DNA of 64,000 nt from Brasenia schreberi (GCA_036023115.1 JAYKKT010000088.1:1177001-1241000); one strand, 5' to 3'; positions 36,207-50,810 are shown, counted from the first letter of the stretch. Notes: a model not told the origin generated them from the sequence alone. Made by a program: numbers and translations.

Positions 36207-37007
36207 ATGGAAGCAGCGGAGGAAGCCATGGATGTTGGTCCTGGGGACCTCGGCCATGTAGTGAAAGGCAAGCGGACCAAGCGGCCGCGACAATCCCCAG
36301 TTCCGCCGACGGCGAGTTCTTCAAGAGACGAGCCAACTTCATCATCTCCGGCAACGACAACTTCCATTAGGGAGTCCGGTGAAAGCACCGAGGAGGATGA
36401 AGACATGGCGAATTGCCTCATTCTCCTGGCGCAGAGTGGCAGCATGCCGCTGTTAGATCCCTCCGAGGCTGCCGGAGCGCCGACGAACTTCGTAAGCAAG
36501 CGTGGGCAGGACTTGTACGAGTGCAAAACGTGCAGCAAGTGCTTCCCTTCTTTCCAGGCTCTCGGCGGCCACCGGGCGAGCCACAAGAAGTCGAAGGCCG
36601 GTGAAGACAAGGAGAAAGCAGTGGCAACGGCCGACGACGAAGGTCGTGGACTGTTAACCATCAGTGTCGGCAAGCAAGGCGATACGGAGGTGGCAGTGAC
36701 ACCGCCGGGGGTTGCCGGTAGCGTTGTGAAGAATCCGCCGGGTGGGAAAGGCAAGGTGCATGAATGCTCCATCTGCGGATCGGAATTCACTTCCGGGCAG
36801 GCACTCGGTGGTCACATGAGACGCCACCGTATCGTCTCGGAATCGCCTGATCCGAAGAAAACCAAGAGCGTCTTCTCCCTCGATCTCAACCTTCCTGCCC
36901 CCGACGACTCCGATACGGCGTTCGAGTTCACCAAGTTGCAACCCGGATCAGACTTCCCAACGAAGCATCCCATCATCTTCGCAGCCTTGGTGGATTGCCA
37001 CAATTGA
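36207..37007 (+). CDS. ZAT5-like C2H2 zinc-finger repressor (two fingers, EAR motif)
   Basis: Intronless, 266 residues, a usual length for C1-2i zinc-finger proteins. Residues 20-29 ([10 protein letters not shown]) form the basic B-box. Residues 63-76 ([14 protein letters not shown]) form the L-box. Finger 1 has C106, C109, H122 and H126; finger 2 has C187, C190, H203 and H207. Each carries the plant-specific QALGGH helix. The EAR repression motif LDLNLP is at 225-230. These proteins act in the nucleus as stress-responsive transcriptional repressors that recruit TOPLESS-type co-repressors. The start is the first ATG after the CT-rich leader, giving MEAAEEAMD. Codons are much richer in G+C than the surroundings. 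No lesion seen. The ZAT5 assignment rests on overall layout; another ZAT is possible. Confidence 0.92.
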   Translation: MEAAEEAMDVGPGDLGHVVKGKRTKRPRQSPVPPTASSSRDEPTSSSPATTTSIRESGESTEEDEDMANCLILLAQSGSMPLLDPSEAAGAPTNFVSKRGQDLYECKTCSKCFPSFQALGGHRASHKKSKAGEDKEKAVATADDEGRGLLTISVGKQGDTEVAVTPPGVAGSVVKNPPGGKGKVHECSICGSEFTSGQALGGHMRRHRIVSESPDPKKTKSVFSLDLNLPAPDDSDTAFEFTKLQPGSDFPTKHPIIFAALVDCHN

Positions 37008-37581
37008 TACCAGAAAGCAAGCACCCACAAGATAGATAGAGAGAGAGAGAGAAGCAACCATTAATGCTTCTCTCTCTAGGATCGGAATCATTTGTCAGAA
37101 ACGATCCTTCACATTCGGAATCAACACAAATTAATTGGAGAATTTATTTATGCGTAAATTGTTTAAATTGATTGGATTCTATCGATTCTTCTTTTCTTTT
37201 TGTATTTTAATTAGTTATTTTCTGTATTTGTGGGGTTATGCGGGCTTCTAAATTCTGGTTATGGTGTGCATCAAAGAGACAATCTGGCAACTTGGGGATG
37301 ACCCATACGAGAAGAAAGGGAAAATTGACTGTGTTCTTTTTCATTGGTAGAACTAAATTATACGTTGTGATTTCTTATTCGATTAGGTTTAGTGAGAGTA
37401 CTTGAAGAGAGAGAGAGAGAGATATCTTCTAAAGGTTTTCCTTTCTTGGCCCACCAAACTAAAACCGTTGGGAGAGAAAAAAAAAAGTGTGGGAGGTAAA
37501 GAAATCAATCTAACAAACAGAATCATGACTGAAAAGCACATAAAACCTCTCTCCCCATATATATATATATATATATATTGT
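37008..37581. other. 3' UTR and flank of the ZAT5-like gene
   Basis: GA run at 37037-37052, T-rich 3' sequence and a TA run at 37558-37579. No gene. Confidence 0.5.
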
Positions 37582-37802
37582 GTGTGTGTGTAAGCCACAG
37601 TATTACTACTGAGATATACAACTAAGCCACTAAGATTATCCAAATCAATATGGCCAACTTTCATGTCTGTTGAACCAGTAGGTATGTGTGTGTGTGCGCG
37701 CGCGCGTGCAAGCCACACTATTACTACTGGGATCATACAACTAAGTCAATAAGATTATCTGTATCATTATGACCAACTTTCGTGTCTGTTCAACCAGTAA
37801 GT
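37582..37802. repeat. Tandem duplication of about 110 bp starting in GT repeats
   Basis: Unit 1 (37582-37684) and unit 2 (37685-37802) both run from a GT tract through aagccacactattactactg, acaactaag, ataagattatc and tttcgtgtctgttcaaccag-like words. Unit 2 adds a (GC)n stretch. Confidence 0.8.
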
Positions 37803-38199
37803 CTCACAGTCAGATAGCTTGTACCAGTGGCGGATCCATATTGAGTCGAGGTGGGGATTTCGTTTCACTCGACTTTTGAGTAACGGGTCAGCTTTTGATC
37901 AATGAGAAAAAGGGCAAAATTAAAGGAGACTTTGGCCAACCTGCTCAATGGTGCTCACGTCCATCTTATTTAGTTGACCAAGCTTGGATTATCTAATTAG
38001 CTTATTAAACACAGTGTTTAATGCGTCTTAAATTATGTTTATCATCATCTTATTGATGGTATTTGTGTTAAATTTTGTAAATCATGAACGCTATTCAATG
38101 ATAAAACTTTTCATAATTTGACACACACATGATGAGTTGCACTTCTATAATAAGACCCAATTCCTACTGTTGTCATTGAGCATATTTCAACTGTTCAAA

Positions 38200-38310
38200 A
38201 CTGTCAAAAATCGTAAGCTATATGCACGCTCATGGGTATCAAACTCATGACGTTCAGTTTGTGAACCGACCCTGCAGCCAGGTGAGCTATTGCTCTTTGT
38301 GCACCCTTAC
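38200..38310 (-). mobile_element. tRNA-derived SINE copy
   Basis: Minus strand: gcaatagctcacctggctgc (box-A-like), then aacgtcatgagtttgatacc (box-B-like). A close relative lies at 39105-39205. Confidence 0.65.
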
Positions 38311-39104
38311 CTTGCTTTTCTTGGTGCATCTAGCAAGCATATGAAGCACATGTTTAGAATCATAAGTAGGTGAGATGACTCAATAAAAAAACTTTTCGAC
38401 AGTCCGTTGCCCGAGGCACACGAATAGTCCCTTGAATAGCCCATAAATCCTATTATGGGCTATAGACTTTAAATTGATTTTCCAAATTTCAGGCGGACCG
38501 AACACCCAACCATGAGTCAACATAGATTTCCATTGTGTGCATACCTAATAGGGGTTTGCCTGAGAAAAAAAAGGTGATGGTACCAAGTTCTACATAGGGT
38601 ACTTTGAGACCGTAGTGAAACCATCAATATTTTTGCAAAAGGGGTATTTATATTTTACGTCCACAAAACACTTATATTTTTTATATATAATGGTAGACCG
38701 AGGAAATTTTCAGATTTCCGGTGAGACACATCTCTTTGCCCTCTCAACATGACTCCGTCACGGCAACTGTCTTTTTATAAAAACCGGACCCGGGGAACTG
38801 TCACAGGGTGCACGCATGAATTTAGTGACAAGCACGCCAACAAAATATTAATCACTTGAATTCCAAAATCATAAGACTTAGTAGTATTTGTGAGCTGCTA
38901 AGTAAATACTCTTAAATTGGTTAAAGCCTAAGAATTTAGATTCCATAATCGGTTGAAAAGATTTATGGCAAAAAAATCCGATTCAATGCAATCTTTATTT
39001 TGGGCATCAATTTTCAATTAAATTATCACAGTTTAACACCTCTAAACCACATTAAATTACTTAAAAGGGTATTTTCAGCAAGTTTCTCTTTTGTTTTCAG
39101 ATAC

Positions 39105-39205
39105 AATATATCGGCAAAACCCAGATATACGCCGCGGGTATCAAACTGATGACCTTCAACTTGTGAGTCGACCCCCTAAAAAGATGAGTTATTGCTCGCT
39201 ATGTC
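39105..39205 (-). mobile_element. tRNA-derived SINE copy
   Basis: Minus strand: gcaataactcatctttttag, gtcgactcacaagttgaagg, tcatcagtttgatacccgcg. Same family as 38200-38310, more diverged in box A. Confidence 0.6.
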
Positions 39206-39255
39206 ATATTTAAAGTTTCTATTGCAGTTTTATGTAAATTTTACAGTGGTTTTGC

Positions 39256-39551
39256 TCTTCGGCTATAACTGAACCGGGCCAAGAACTGGCTGGAACCGAA
39301 ATCAGTGAAACGGATTATGAACTGGTTCCAGAACTAAGGACCATCCGGTTCGGTTACTATTCCAGCTTTCATGAAATCAGAATCGATTGTTCCAAACTAC
39401 CATTTGTGAGTTTATTTAAATTTTAATTATTTTATTTTTTATATACGTACCAGATGGTTTAGGACTCAAAGTGGAACCGCTTTGGAACCTTCGGTTCCGG
39501 CTCCAAGTTTAAGGGAAATGGGATCGACAGTTTGGAACTGGACATGTCTAG
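39256..39551. repeat. CCGGTT-rich inverted-repeat element, copy
   Basis: Left: ggctataactgaaccgggcc, then aactggctggaaccg. Right: ttggaactggacatgtctag. AT-rich centre at 39410-39445. Ends match the copies at 8513 and 56124. Confidence 0.55.
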
Positions 39552-40388
39552 GGCAAATTGATGACTCACACAAGTATTGAAAGGAAACAATAAAATACTA
39601 TCGATAATTTCAGTTAAGGATTCATGTAGTCGATAACAATTATCGTGGTAAGGCTTGTTTTGCTCAAATTTTTAAGTATGCAATATAATGAAACACTAGA
39701 TTAGCTAGATAAACCACTCATATTGTCCTTATGTTGATCAAACTTGAATTGGATCTACTGAGGACAGTGGTGGATTCAAAAATTTGTTTTGGGTGGGGTG
39801 AATTTTAGTTTGGATGAGGAGGGTTTTAAATTTTTTTATTTATTTTTGAAAAATTTGAATACTTAATTCAAAATTTTCTAAATTTCAGGTGCGGTGGTTT
39901 CAATACCAAAATGTAATTCTTTTGATCTCTTTAAACCTATTTCAATACAAAACAAATAATACAAATTAATATTTTAATATAAAATGCAATATTCAAAACT
40001 AAAGTAATCATTAAGTTAATTTTATTAATACAAATTAGAACTAAGAAGAATTCATTGAAATTAATTACTAATTTATAAAGAATTTAATTTTATTCAAAAA
40101 AGTATTTTTAATTTAAATATTAATTTACATTGATGACCTTAATTTAGAAATAAATCAAGCAATGTTAGAAAACATGGAAATGATAAGCTATGCTAATTTA
40201 TATTAATATATTCAAATGAACTTGTGCAAGTGTAGGCATCTCTTTATAAGTTCTATGATCACAAACCATCAACTTTTTATGTTAAAATATACTGGGTCTC
40301 CCTTGTGAATGAAATTATTGCTTTTGTTAGAATTTTTATCAATCATGTGGACTTTAGTTGTATTGCTCAGAGATTCTTGTTTATACAG

Positions 40389-43300
40389 GTGTCCAGGTTG
40401 CTAGCTGTTATACATTTAGCTTCCCTTCCAGGTAGACCTTTTCATTTGCCAGTGAAAAGAGATGATGCTCTTACTTTGTACCACTGGGCTGCATACTTTC
40501 AACAGGCATCTCTTGGTGGTTATCTTCCCCTCGTTGTTCTAGGGAAAAAGAAGGAAAACATAATTTCAACTGATCTTCAGGTTTGGGTTCTTAATATGTT
40601 TGAGGTGCTCACTGTTATCGTGAAGATCACATATAACGAGTTCAACAAATTGTCAAAATTCTTTTGTTGCGAAGTTGCATGATTTTTATAGTCGGTGATA
40701 TATATTGGTATCAAAGCTGTCCTACTTATTATGCATGGATGTGTTATAACTTGTGAGGCTGGATGATTTTTTGTTCCTGTAAAATTTATAATAAAACATC
40801 TTGGTTTTTGGAGTTAAATGCTAATGATCACAAATAGTGCTCAATGGTGACTTAGAAATGTGGAATCCCTGTACCTGACCCCACTTAGTGTGGGAAAAAG
40901 GTTGGTTTTGGTTGTGGATGCAGTTTTTCTGTGTTACACATACTTGTTGTTGCTCCACTTTTGATCAAGTGGCTTTTTGTGGTTATGGTACACACATTAC
41001 ATCACCAACTTTGATGGCCAATAGCACAGTCGCCTTAACAATTTGTTCTGATCATGAACTAAAAACGATTTGCTCAATTTGTCTACTTGCTTCAGTGTTC
41101 TTTTCCTTCCACCTATGGTTATTGCCCATCTCCTAGCCACACCTTCAGGTCGATCCTGTCCATACCTACTGTTTTCCAATCCCAGCTCTTTAACATGACT
41201 TGGATTAGGGTCATTAGACGTCTTGGAACTTCAAGTTGTGCATTGTTAGTTGGTCATTTTGAGAATGATGTGTCGAATTTTAAGTATGTGTAGTAGGCAT
41301 ATTGACAGTAAAGAACTGCTGGTTCTCTATTAACTACCTTCGATCATTCGTTTTGCTTTTGCTACCGGAATCACGTTTTGTGCTTTCAGATGATGTGCTC
41401 GTTGAAGCCTGCAACTCACTGAGGTCACCTTTTAGAAAGTCTTACCTGGTTTTTGTGATGTGTTGATTACCGATGTGCATTACATTCTGTCTTATGTATA
41501 ACAGGTCAGCACCTAATTGTGTTGGTGATCTTGAAAGATTTGTAGTTGGATTCTTCCAACGTCTTCCAACAATAACAATCACGTGTTTAAGTTTACTTGG
41601 AGGTGATGATGCAAACGTTCTTGGTGAAATGTCACTTCTACCTTGTGCCCCTTTCTCAGCATGGATATTTTTATCACGCTTATCAAGGGGCAAGCAACCT
41701 GTTTCTTTTCTTCTGCCCATGGATGTGATTTCTCGAGGTGGTTCACCTTCACTACATGAAATGATTATACCACTTCTAGTTCTTTTTTTTGGGAAAGCTA
41801 ATGCTTTCTCTGATTCATTTTCTTTCTCTTTTTTGCAATATGGAATGAAGATGATACTGATTCCAAGATATCATTGGCCTCTTCTCTTGTTGATAGTAGT
41901 AAGACAGGGGCATGCTCTTGGGGTTGCTCCTTATTGGATGATATGGCACCTGACTTCCGCCAGATACTTGAAGAAAACTATATTACTGGATCTTCTCTTT
42001 TGCCAGTTGATACGAATGAGAACCTAGCTATTTTCTGGAAATGGAGAACGCACTTAAACAATCACCTTATTGAGGTACGCACTTTCAGTTTTATGGTCTT
42101 ATAGTATTTTGGCATTGTAAAGCTGAAGCTGTCATGTACTTCGTTGGTCCTCTGTTATATTGTCTAATGTTGTCTATCAGCTGCTTTTCTAATAACGTGG
42201 CTTTGTCTTGTTGATGAGTCACTGTATACACATACATATGTATGTACGTATATTTGTGTATATATATATAAAGATGTTCCCAATGCATTTGAATTGAAAT
42301 AATTGTGTCCAGAGATATTGAGGAATCCTGGTTTGGACCATGGAAATTTTTACTACTTGGAGAGCTGATAGATTGTACATTGTTGGATGATGTGACGAGA
42401 AGATTAATTGTTAACTAGAGAAATTTCAATTTTGAAGCCAATGAGAGCTTGCTTCGTGCAATTTTTAGTTCTCACTCTATTGCTGATTCAGAAGCATGCA
42501 TCTCTCAACTATTATCATATAGAGGTTGGTTGTGCTTTGGGGAATGCTGCAGCAGGAAGAAAGGTAGGGTGCTATTTACTTCTACATGTAATGATGAAGA
42601 AGAATCCCTTGATGAATGCTACCAATTTATTTTGAGTGCCTTAAGTGAGTTTGTTAACCAAGGTGAGGCTCGAAGGGAACCTCTGGTTCTGGTTTTGGAT
42701 GTTGATGTGCAAGTAAGTACATATTCAACATTAAGATAAATAGGTATTTAATGCCCATTTTGATGTTGCATGACTGTTTACTTTGTTTATTTTGCAGATG
42801 CTTCCCTGGGAGAACTTACCTGTACTGCGCAATGAAGAAGTCTGTCGTATGCCATCTGTTGGTAGTATATCTGTACTGGTTGACAGATGGAGGAGTAACA
42901 ATGAGTTATTGGCTAGAGAAGGCACCGGTGATGGTGGCATTCTTCCATGTATTTATCTCTTTGATGCATTCTATTTGTTGAATCCTGGTGGTGATCTTAG
43001 CAGTACTCAAAGAATTTGAGGAATGGTTTCAAAGCCAGAACTGGGAGGTACATTTGTCTTTCTTCTTGTCAGAAATAAAATATAACCAACATGGTTTTGA
43101 AGTATAAGCGGCTCTTTTGAAGATGATGGAAACTTATATGGGGCACTTTGATCCATTAGGGTCAAATGATGTGCAGTTGCCAAAACATGCCCATTTTGGA
43201 TCCATTTCAGCTAGGGAAAAAACTTCGTTAACTCCAGTAGAAGGAGACATGCTCTTTTTTCATAATGCATGGATCTCTTGATCCACATTGTTATCTAACC

Positions 43301-43585
43301 ACATGAAGGTTATGGACTTCATCTGCTTCAGCGTACCTCTATATATTAAAATGACTTATGATAATTAGAGAACCATAAAAATAAGCATCTATACCCCTAA
43401 AGATCATGTTTTGGTGTTGAAACCAGAAGTTGATCTTTTAGACAATTAATTGTTTTCATATGTTTACATATTACTGTGACCTGCCTAACTAAAACGCAGT
43501 TTTGGTGCTCTGCAGGGAAAGATAAGTGTTCCTACCGAGGATGAGTTGATTGTGGCACTTTTCCTTTATCTAGGTCATGGAAGCG
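40389..43585 (+). pseudogene. Separase (peptidase C50) 3'-half fragment, broken
   Basis: Exon-like blocks: 40389-40580 (HWAAYFQQASLGGYL), 41390-41423, 41505-41737 (ITITCLSLLGGDDANVLGE), 41851-42074 (CSLLDDMAPDFRQILEENY), 42311/42313-42712 (ESWFGPWKFLLLGE, ACISQLLSYRG, VLDVDVQ), 42798-43047 (MLPWENLPVLRNEEV, FYLLNPGGDLSSTQ) and 43516-43585 (YLGHGSG). These match the C-terminal region of plant separase, the protease that cleaves cohesin at anaphase. The catalytic His is at 43576-43578. Lesions: in-frame TAG at 42416-42418; a frameshift at 43011; about five residues missing before the His motif; phase disagreement at 40580/41390 and 42074/42311. The exon with the catalytic Cys (MGCSSG-type motif) was not found downstream. 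The large N-terminal region is absent upstream. Confidence 0.82.
40858..40915 (+). mobile_element. Old RTE 3' tail inside the separase fragment
   Basis: tgtggaatccctgtacctga, ccccacttagtgtgggaaaa followed by TTG-like sequence resembles the RTE terminal segment. Diverged. Confidence 0.5.
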
Positions 43586-46178
43586 GTATGTTTGAGTTGA
43601 TGAAGTGCAATATTTCTGTTTCTAATCTCTTGTGCACACTTCCTGGTAAACAAGTACATTCTTTTGTAATCTGACTCATAAATGTAATGTAGCATCTAAT
43701 CATCCTAAGTACCCTCTTGTTCCAATAGTGAATTGATGACTTTCACATGGCTTGTTTTCTTGTGCAAATCCAGAGTGGCTTAGACATTTGCATACATACA
43801 ATAGCGTTAGAGACATCTTTGATACATACATACATGCACACGTGCATGCATAGATACACACATACATAGTTATATACTTATATGTATGTATGCATGCGTG
43901 CATGTATGTATGAGTGTATGTACATATGTATATTACATATATTTGTTAGGTCTGTCAAGGCGTGCATTTATGTTAGTACTTTTTCTGAATTTATGCTTAT
44001 CATTGTCTTATTCATTTTCTGAGAAATCCGTTGCATTCTGCATCTGGTTTACAAATGTTACATGTATTTGGGGCACCACATCTATACTAGGGGCGCCATA
44101 ATCTATATACTTGGGAGAATGGTGGGTGCATTGTGCGGCATGAGGTGCTCTAGATACATTTATTTGAGGAATTTGTCCTGATAGGTGCATTTAGAGTTGT
44201 CAATTCAGTAGGAAGAAGTTTTTTTATTGACATTTTCATGTAAGATGATTATGAGACATTAATCCTGGTGCATTATTGGCTGTTGAAATTTAAAACCGTA
44301 TGCAGAACTGTTTATGCATTTGGCTGTCATTGTACAAGTGATCATGCATTGGGCCTCATCCAAATTCTGATGTTAAGAATGCTTGGGAGAGAGAAGTTCT
44401 CCACTATTGTTGCATCCCTTTTTGAAACCTTTTTGAAATATTGAAGTCGGCAGTTCTAAAACATGTTTGCTAACCAAACCTTATGGATTGTATTTCTAGT
44501 GTGAATATTTGGCAAGAAACTAATAAAAGATGAAAAAATTAATTTGTTGATACTAATGGCTGGTTGCCTACAAGTGTAATATTTCTGACACACGCACACA
44601 CACACACACACACAAGTATGTGCTATGTATGTATGCACGGATAACGGCTTATATTTGCTGCAGTCAACAAAATTTGCTGTTTTCCTAGCAAACTTCATTT
44701 GTGCTGTATTCATGTTCTTGTTATTTCGAAATTTTAAGCATGCAGGTATCATGGTTAGAATGGATTGCTAGAACCTGATATGTACTGGATTTAACACAAT
44801 AAAAAACAATGTTTCACAAAACCCTCAAGTTGCGTTATTTATGAACATGCAATCTAACCATTTTTTTTACAGAAACTGGCCGTTCTGAATCATCTAAAAA
44901 GCATTTTAGAGTTCGTATTTGGTGGACCCTATCAAATATATTTCTGTACCAGTCTGTATATATCATTTTAGTCTGTATGATACATAACCATATGGAACAT
45001 AGCAGAGGCCATGCAATATGATACAGTATCGTATCACAAATGGCTTCTGGATCGCACCTGTATCATGTGTATTGTACATGTCATGTACGGGTTATTTTCC
45101 AACCACTGTTTACCAAATCGTTTTGATGCTAAGAAACGGGCAAATGATCCCATCCTTTCACTGTGAAAATTAATGGGTTCTGCTTTATTCGTTCACTGTG
45201 ACCACAGACCAATCTGATGCAGTAATTAGTCAACAAACTAGGTTCGCATCCTTATGATTGATGACATCGCTCCTTTTCAAATACAAGGCTTTTCAGTGAC
45301 ATAAACGTAACTTACGAAATGTAAAGGTTTTAAAATAAAATAAAGGATAATGTTATTACCCTCATACTTCTAAAAAACAATGGTTAAATATAAATGGGTA
45401 GTGTATGAGCAAGATCCAATGATAGTCCATGCACAAATTCATCATCTCTAATCTTTTTAAAGAACTCAACTGTTTGATTTTAAGATGAACCGTTAAAATC
45501 TTTAAGTCAAAAAGTAAATAATACTAAGTGCATTTATTTGTACCTACAAAAAGTATCAAATTTCATCTCTAATCTTTAAGGGATTTCATATTTGATTCAC
45601 AACGCGAAACTTAGAACTGCGAGCACCGAAAGTTAAGGTTCAATTCCTTTGGAACCTTGTATCAAATACACCATAAGGTCCGGTTCTAAGATATGTTGGA
45701 ACAAGACACGTCTACGTACTTTGCTTATCCTTTGTGCTTGAACCTTCCTCCTGTACATCAAAAACTTGAGAATAGCCCATGAATTGTTTAAGGTGAGGTC
45801 ACTATATATCATGCCCTACCCGTGGGCTATAACTCTTTCCTTGATTCTTCTGATTTTGGGTGGGATTGGCACCATACCTCTCTCATCGTAGATCCGCCAC
45901 TGACCACAAGGGGAGCTTTTATTTAAGTACCTAACGTAATTCGAGTATAGCAACCTCATATTTAATTATTCATTTGAGGTTCTAAACTTGAATTATTCAT
46001 TTGCAAAAAGAAAATGCTCCCAATGATGGACTTGGGTCGACTTGATTCACACATCACTATACTTTAGGTAATTACCAATTACTGTATCGGATCCAGATTC
46101 AAATTGGGATCCGATAAAACTAGTGAATCCATTTGGGGTCTTCAAATTCATAGCATCAAGTGTTCAATTATTTGTTAG
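43586..46178. other. No gene; repeats and old sequence
   Basis: CATA/TATG repeats at 43795-43935, a CA run at 44590-44615, words resembling the 13416 MITE (gatacagtatcgtatcac) at 44930-45100, a CCGGTT-family remnant at 45595-45716, and a gatccgccactg MITE end at about 45892. The missing separase exons were looked for here and not seen. Confidence 0.5.
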
Positions 46179-46256
46179 CATGACAAAAGATTGAACTTAA
46201 TTGAAACAAAAAATTGATGTACCCGACTCCATCTAGATTGAGAAAAGACTTAGTTG
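46179..46256 (+). mobile_element. Old RTE 3' tail
   Basis: gcatgacaaaagattgaact, aacaaaaaattgatgtaccc, gactccatctagattgagaa, then agacttagttgt: diverged end of the RTE family, just outside the truncated chalcone synthase. Confidence 0.6.
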
Positions 46257-46346
46257 TATCATATGAAAAAATAAAAAAATATAAAGGCTTATTAATATTC
46301 AATAGAGAGCAACATCTAGCTAATGCATTGCAAGAAATGACGAATG

Positions 46347-47700
<1,354 letters not shown>

Positions 47701-49384
47701 ACATTTTACCGCTTGATTTTTACAATTTGCATAACAAAGGCTTGGTGATGTTAAGCATACATCATTGATTGATTATTTACTAAAAGAATCAAACCAAATT
47801 ACCTAAAATGGTGCACTAGGTAGGGTTGTGTACATGTTTTTCTTGGTCTCCACTTTGCTATATCTCATGTCTTATTAACGGTTATCTCTGACAGAGCAAG
47901 ATTATAAATATTGTTTGTCTTTCAACATATTTAAAACCATCATGTACCTCTTTTAAAATGTTTATCATCCAATTTTCCGTGTATTCTCGTTAGAGATTTA
48001 TATAATATTCTCTCCAAATATCTAAATCACCTCAAAGTATGTGTCTCTCGTATTACCTTTCATGTTATTCGTCAAAACCTCATTGAGAATACATCTTCAT
48101 TTTTGTCACAATCATCTTTTGTATTTTGTATACTAAAGGATCATACTGCTTTATGACACTTGCTTTTCAAATTCTAACAACATTTTCAAGTTAAACTCAA
48201 ACTCCTTGATGACTTTTCAAATTCATCAAGGACAATCCTTTAGACGAGATATTTAAGCTAGAGTCCATATTGATGCATTTTGTGTGCATTTTGAGTTTAT
48301 TTTTCAAATTCTAACAGCTTTGTTTGTATTAATGTGGATCACCGATTCGGGCGATCTTAGCTTATATGACCAAAATATTTAAAGTTGCATGACTTGAGTT
48401 GCTTCTTAAAAGGATGAAAATGTCGGTCGGTTTTTCAAATGCAAAGAAAGTGACCCACCCAGTTGAATGCAATAACCCAAACATTAAGCACTTCCTTGAA
48501 TATAATTGATGAAATTAGGACTACTGCTCTTAACTTGGTTCAAGGAAACGGAGTCACGTGTTCTTAATAGGAAACTGGATCGAGGATCCAATCCATTAGG
48601 GGATCATCCACCCTAGCTGCTTGGCATGACCGATATAATTGCCTGGAAGTTAGGATATGGGTCGTCGATCCATGCCCGGTGGTATGTAACATACTTGGAG
48701 AGGCTCAAGCCCTTTCTACCTTGATATCTGGAAATGGGTCATGGATTCAGATCTGGAGCATGCTCGTGTGGTGGCAATATGTTTGTACACCCGAAACTAG
48801 ACATGCCCGGTTTGAAACCAGTCCGAAGGTTTCAATCAAAAGTGAACCAAGTCAGGAACCAACTAAAACTGGAATGGATCAAATCAGATTCAAAACTAGG
48901 GATTACCCATCACTTGTACCTTCCATGGAAGTGGAACTGGCACTTTTCCATATTCTTTTTCTAAATTTCAAAACTGTCAGTGTTTTTTTCGGTTTCAAAC
49001 GAATTAAGACCCAAACCGAAACTAGAGAAACCAGAATTTAAATTGATCCTGTCCCAATTCGGTTCCGGTTCTTAATTCTAGAAAAAACGGAACTAGCAGT
49101 TCTGAACTGTTCGTTTTGATTTTCCAGCCATATCTACCTGAAACCCTCGATGGTATAAATTGCCTTGATTTTGGATATGGGTCTGGGGTGGATAGCGCGT
49201 GGTAGGTAGGACCGTTGGAGAGACTGAAGCCACGTCAGAAGTTATAGGGGCAAGAGAGGTGGCGCCCGCCCCATGCCCAACGTGGGAGACTGGCGGGCAG
49301 TAAAGTGGGTTGGTAGAGACACGCTTTTTTTAGTTCCACTCGCTACCGGCCGGTCATTGATTCCACGCCCTTTGTGAGCTCGAT
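47701..49384. other. No gene; CCGGTT-family element at about 48800-49135
   Basis: AT-rich DNA to 48340. The segment 48800-49135 starts with actagacatgcccggtttga and is rich in ggaacc/ccggtt, a copy of the CCGGTT family. The rest shows no feature. Confidence 0.5.
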
Positions 49385-49407
49385 ACACACACACACACAC
49401 ACACACG

Positions 49408-49482
<75 letters not shown>

Positions 49483-49497
49483 AAAGAGAGAGAGAGA
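49385..49497. repeat. Three-part microsatellite (CA)n(TA)n(GA)n
   Basis: CA run 49385-49410, TA run 49411-49478, a short GA run 49485-49497. Same order as at 33051-33210. Confidence 0.95.
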
Positions 49498-50640
49498 TTG
49501 AGAGAGTGGTAATGGATGAAGTTTTTCGGGACATAATTTTAGGGTTTGAGATCATAGTGTATTAAATGCTTTGTACAAAAGTCGGTGGTATTTTTTAATT
49601 TTTTTTATTGAAATCTCAATGGCTGATCTCAAAAAACAAAATAAAAATATTTATCCAAGATTATACATGAAAGTATTTAAAAATCTCTCTATATGTGTGT
49701 GTGTGCATGCTTACGAGCATAAATGTTTGTATTTTATATACAATATATTTTCATCATATATATATTCATATATACTTTATATAATAATAGATGCATATAT
49801 TCATGTAATTACTTCTAATTTGATAATATAGAATATCATAGAGTAAATTTCACATTTTATTTTCAGGTTGAGGTGGGACGAAGCAGGTTATACGAGAGTG
49901 GGTGCAGCCGGAAGGCCCGTTAGGAGGCGCGGTATAGGAGAGGAGGCCTCCAATGCGGGTAGAGTAAACCGGCTTCACCCCATCCCAGGCCTTTGCCATT
50001 CCTAGTGGCCAACTCATGATCTGAGTCGTGCTCGTGTCTACCCGAAAAAGTCTAAGAGGGTCCAATGCGATTAATTTTGTGCTGCTTTGGTAGACGGAGA
50101 TGCAGATTTCTCGGGTCATGTTCATGTCAAAACAAGTATAGCTCAGTTACGTGGTGTTAGTAGAGATGGATTAGCTTTTTCCGGTGCTGTGTTCATATCG
50201 GGTTATCAGTCGTGTCATATGCTGTTTGCTCAGGTTATGAGAGAGCAGGGCATCCCACATTGGTATGTACGACGAGCGAGAAGCAGGTAATGGAGCAGGC
50301 TGAACGGTCCAATCCGTCAATGGGCCGACGGGCCCAAGAGCTGGCATAGCCCATTAAAACTGGCCCGCCCATCATTATCAGTGTGTTAGAAATGTGCCAA
50401 ACCCGAAGACCCAACAAAAGGCGTCTTTAAAAGCATGTTTATTTTTGACAGAAACATTAAAAGAATCGTCACACAAACTCTCTGCATAATCAAAACATAA
50501 ACAGGCCGAATTTCAGGTGGCATAATCGGCATCCGGCACGAAGAGCTTCGTCTCACCTGACTAGCGGGTTAACATAAAAAAAACCATTTAAGGTAAAAGT
50601 CCTAAGATGGATGCCCGCGGATGTTTATGTCTGGCAGAAG
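49498..50640. other. No gene seen
   Basis: AT-rich to 49860, then higher G+C (49870-50420) with open stretches on both strands but no motif, splice structure or family I recognise. Possibly an old element of unknown type. Confidence 0.4.
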
Positions 50641-50810
50641 CAGTGGCGGATCTACATTGAGCGAAGGCAGGACAGCCACCCGCCCAAAATTTAATATAGC
50701 TTACATATGATATTGTGAACTTGAAATACACTTCGCCCCCACCCTAAACTACAACTTGGTCTGTTTGCCCCACCGGCATATGGGAATTCCTCGATCCGCC
50801 ACCGGACAGG
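50641..50810. repeat. hAT-like MITE, CAGTGGCGGATC-ended
   Basis: Left cagtggcggatctacattga and right cgatccgccaccgg form an inverted terminal repeat around 170 bp of non-coding sequence. The CAGTGGCGGA terminus is widespread among plant non-autonomous hAT-like elements. Related ends at 29630, 35349, 37827 and 45892. Confidence 0.6.

Larger units (their letters stand above)
37803..40388. other. No intact gene; dispersed repeats upstream of the separase fragment
   Basis: Holds a cagtggcggatccatattga MITE end (about 37827), two SINEs, the CCGGTT element at 39256-39551, a possible RTE tail near 39580-39655 and a ggtggattcaaaaatttgtt repeat at 39770. From 39840 the DNA is very AT-rich and non-coding. 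Confidence 0.5.

Noticed and set aside
36125..36790. 221-residue minus-strand frame over the zinc-finger gene
   Set aside because: Antisense shadow of a G+C-rich coding exon that shows both zinc fingers and the EAR motif on the plus strand.
41473..42027. Continuous reading of 184 residues through the separase region
   Set aside because: The part after about 41737 (FFGKANAFSDSFSFSF) does not match separase. An intron at 41738-41850 restores the family sequence on both sides.
49850..50290. Open frames on both strands in a G+C-richer stretch
   Set aside because: No recognisable domain, no splice structure. Kept only as a note that this stretch may be an old element.
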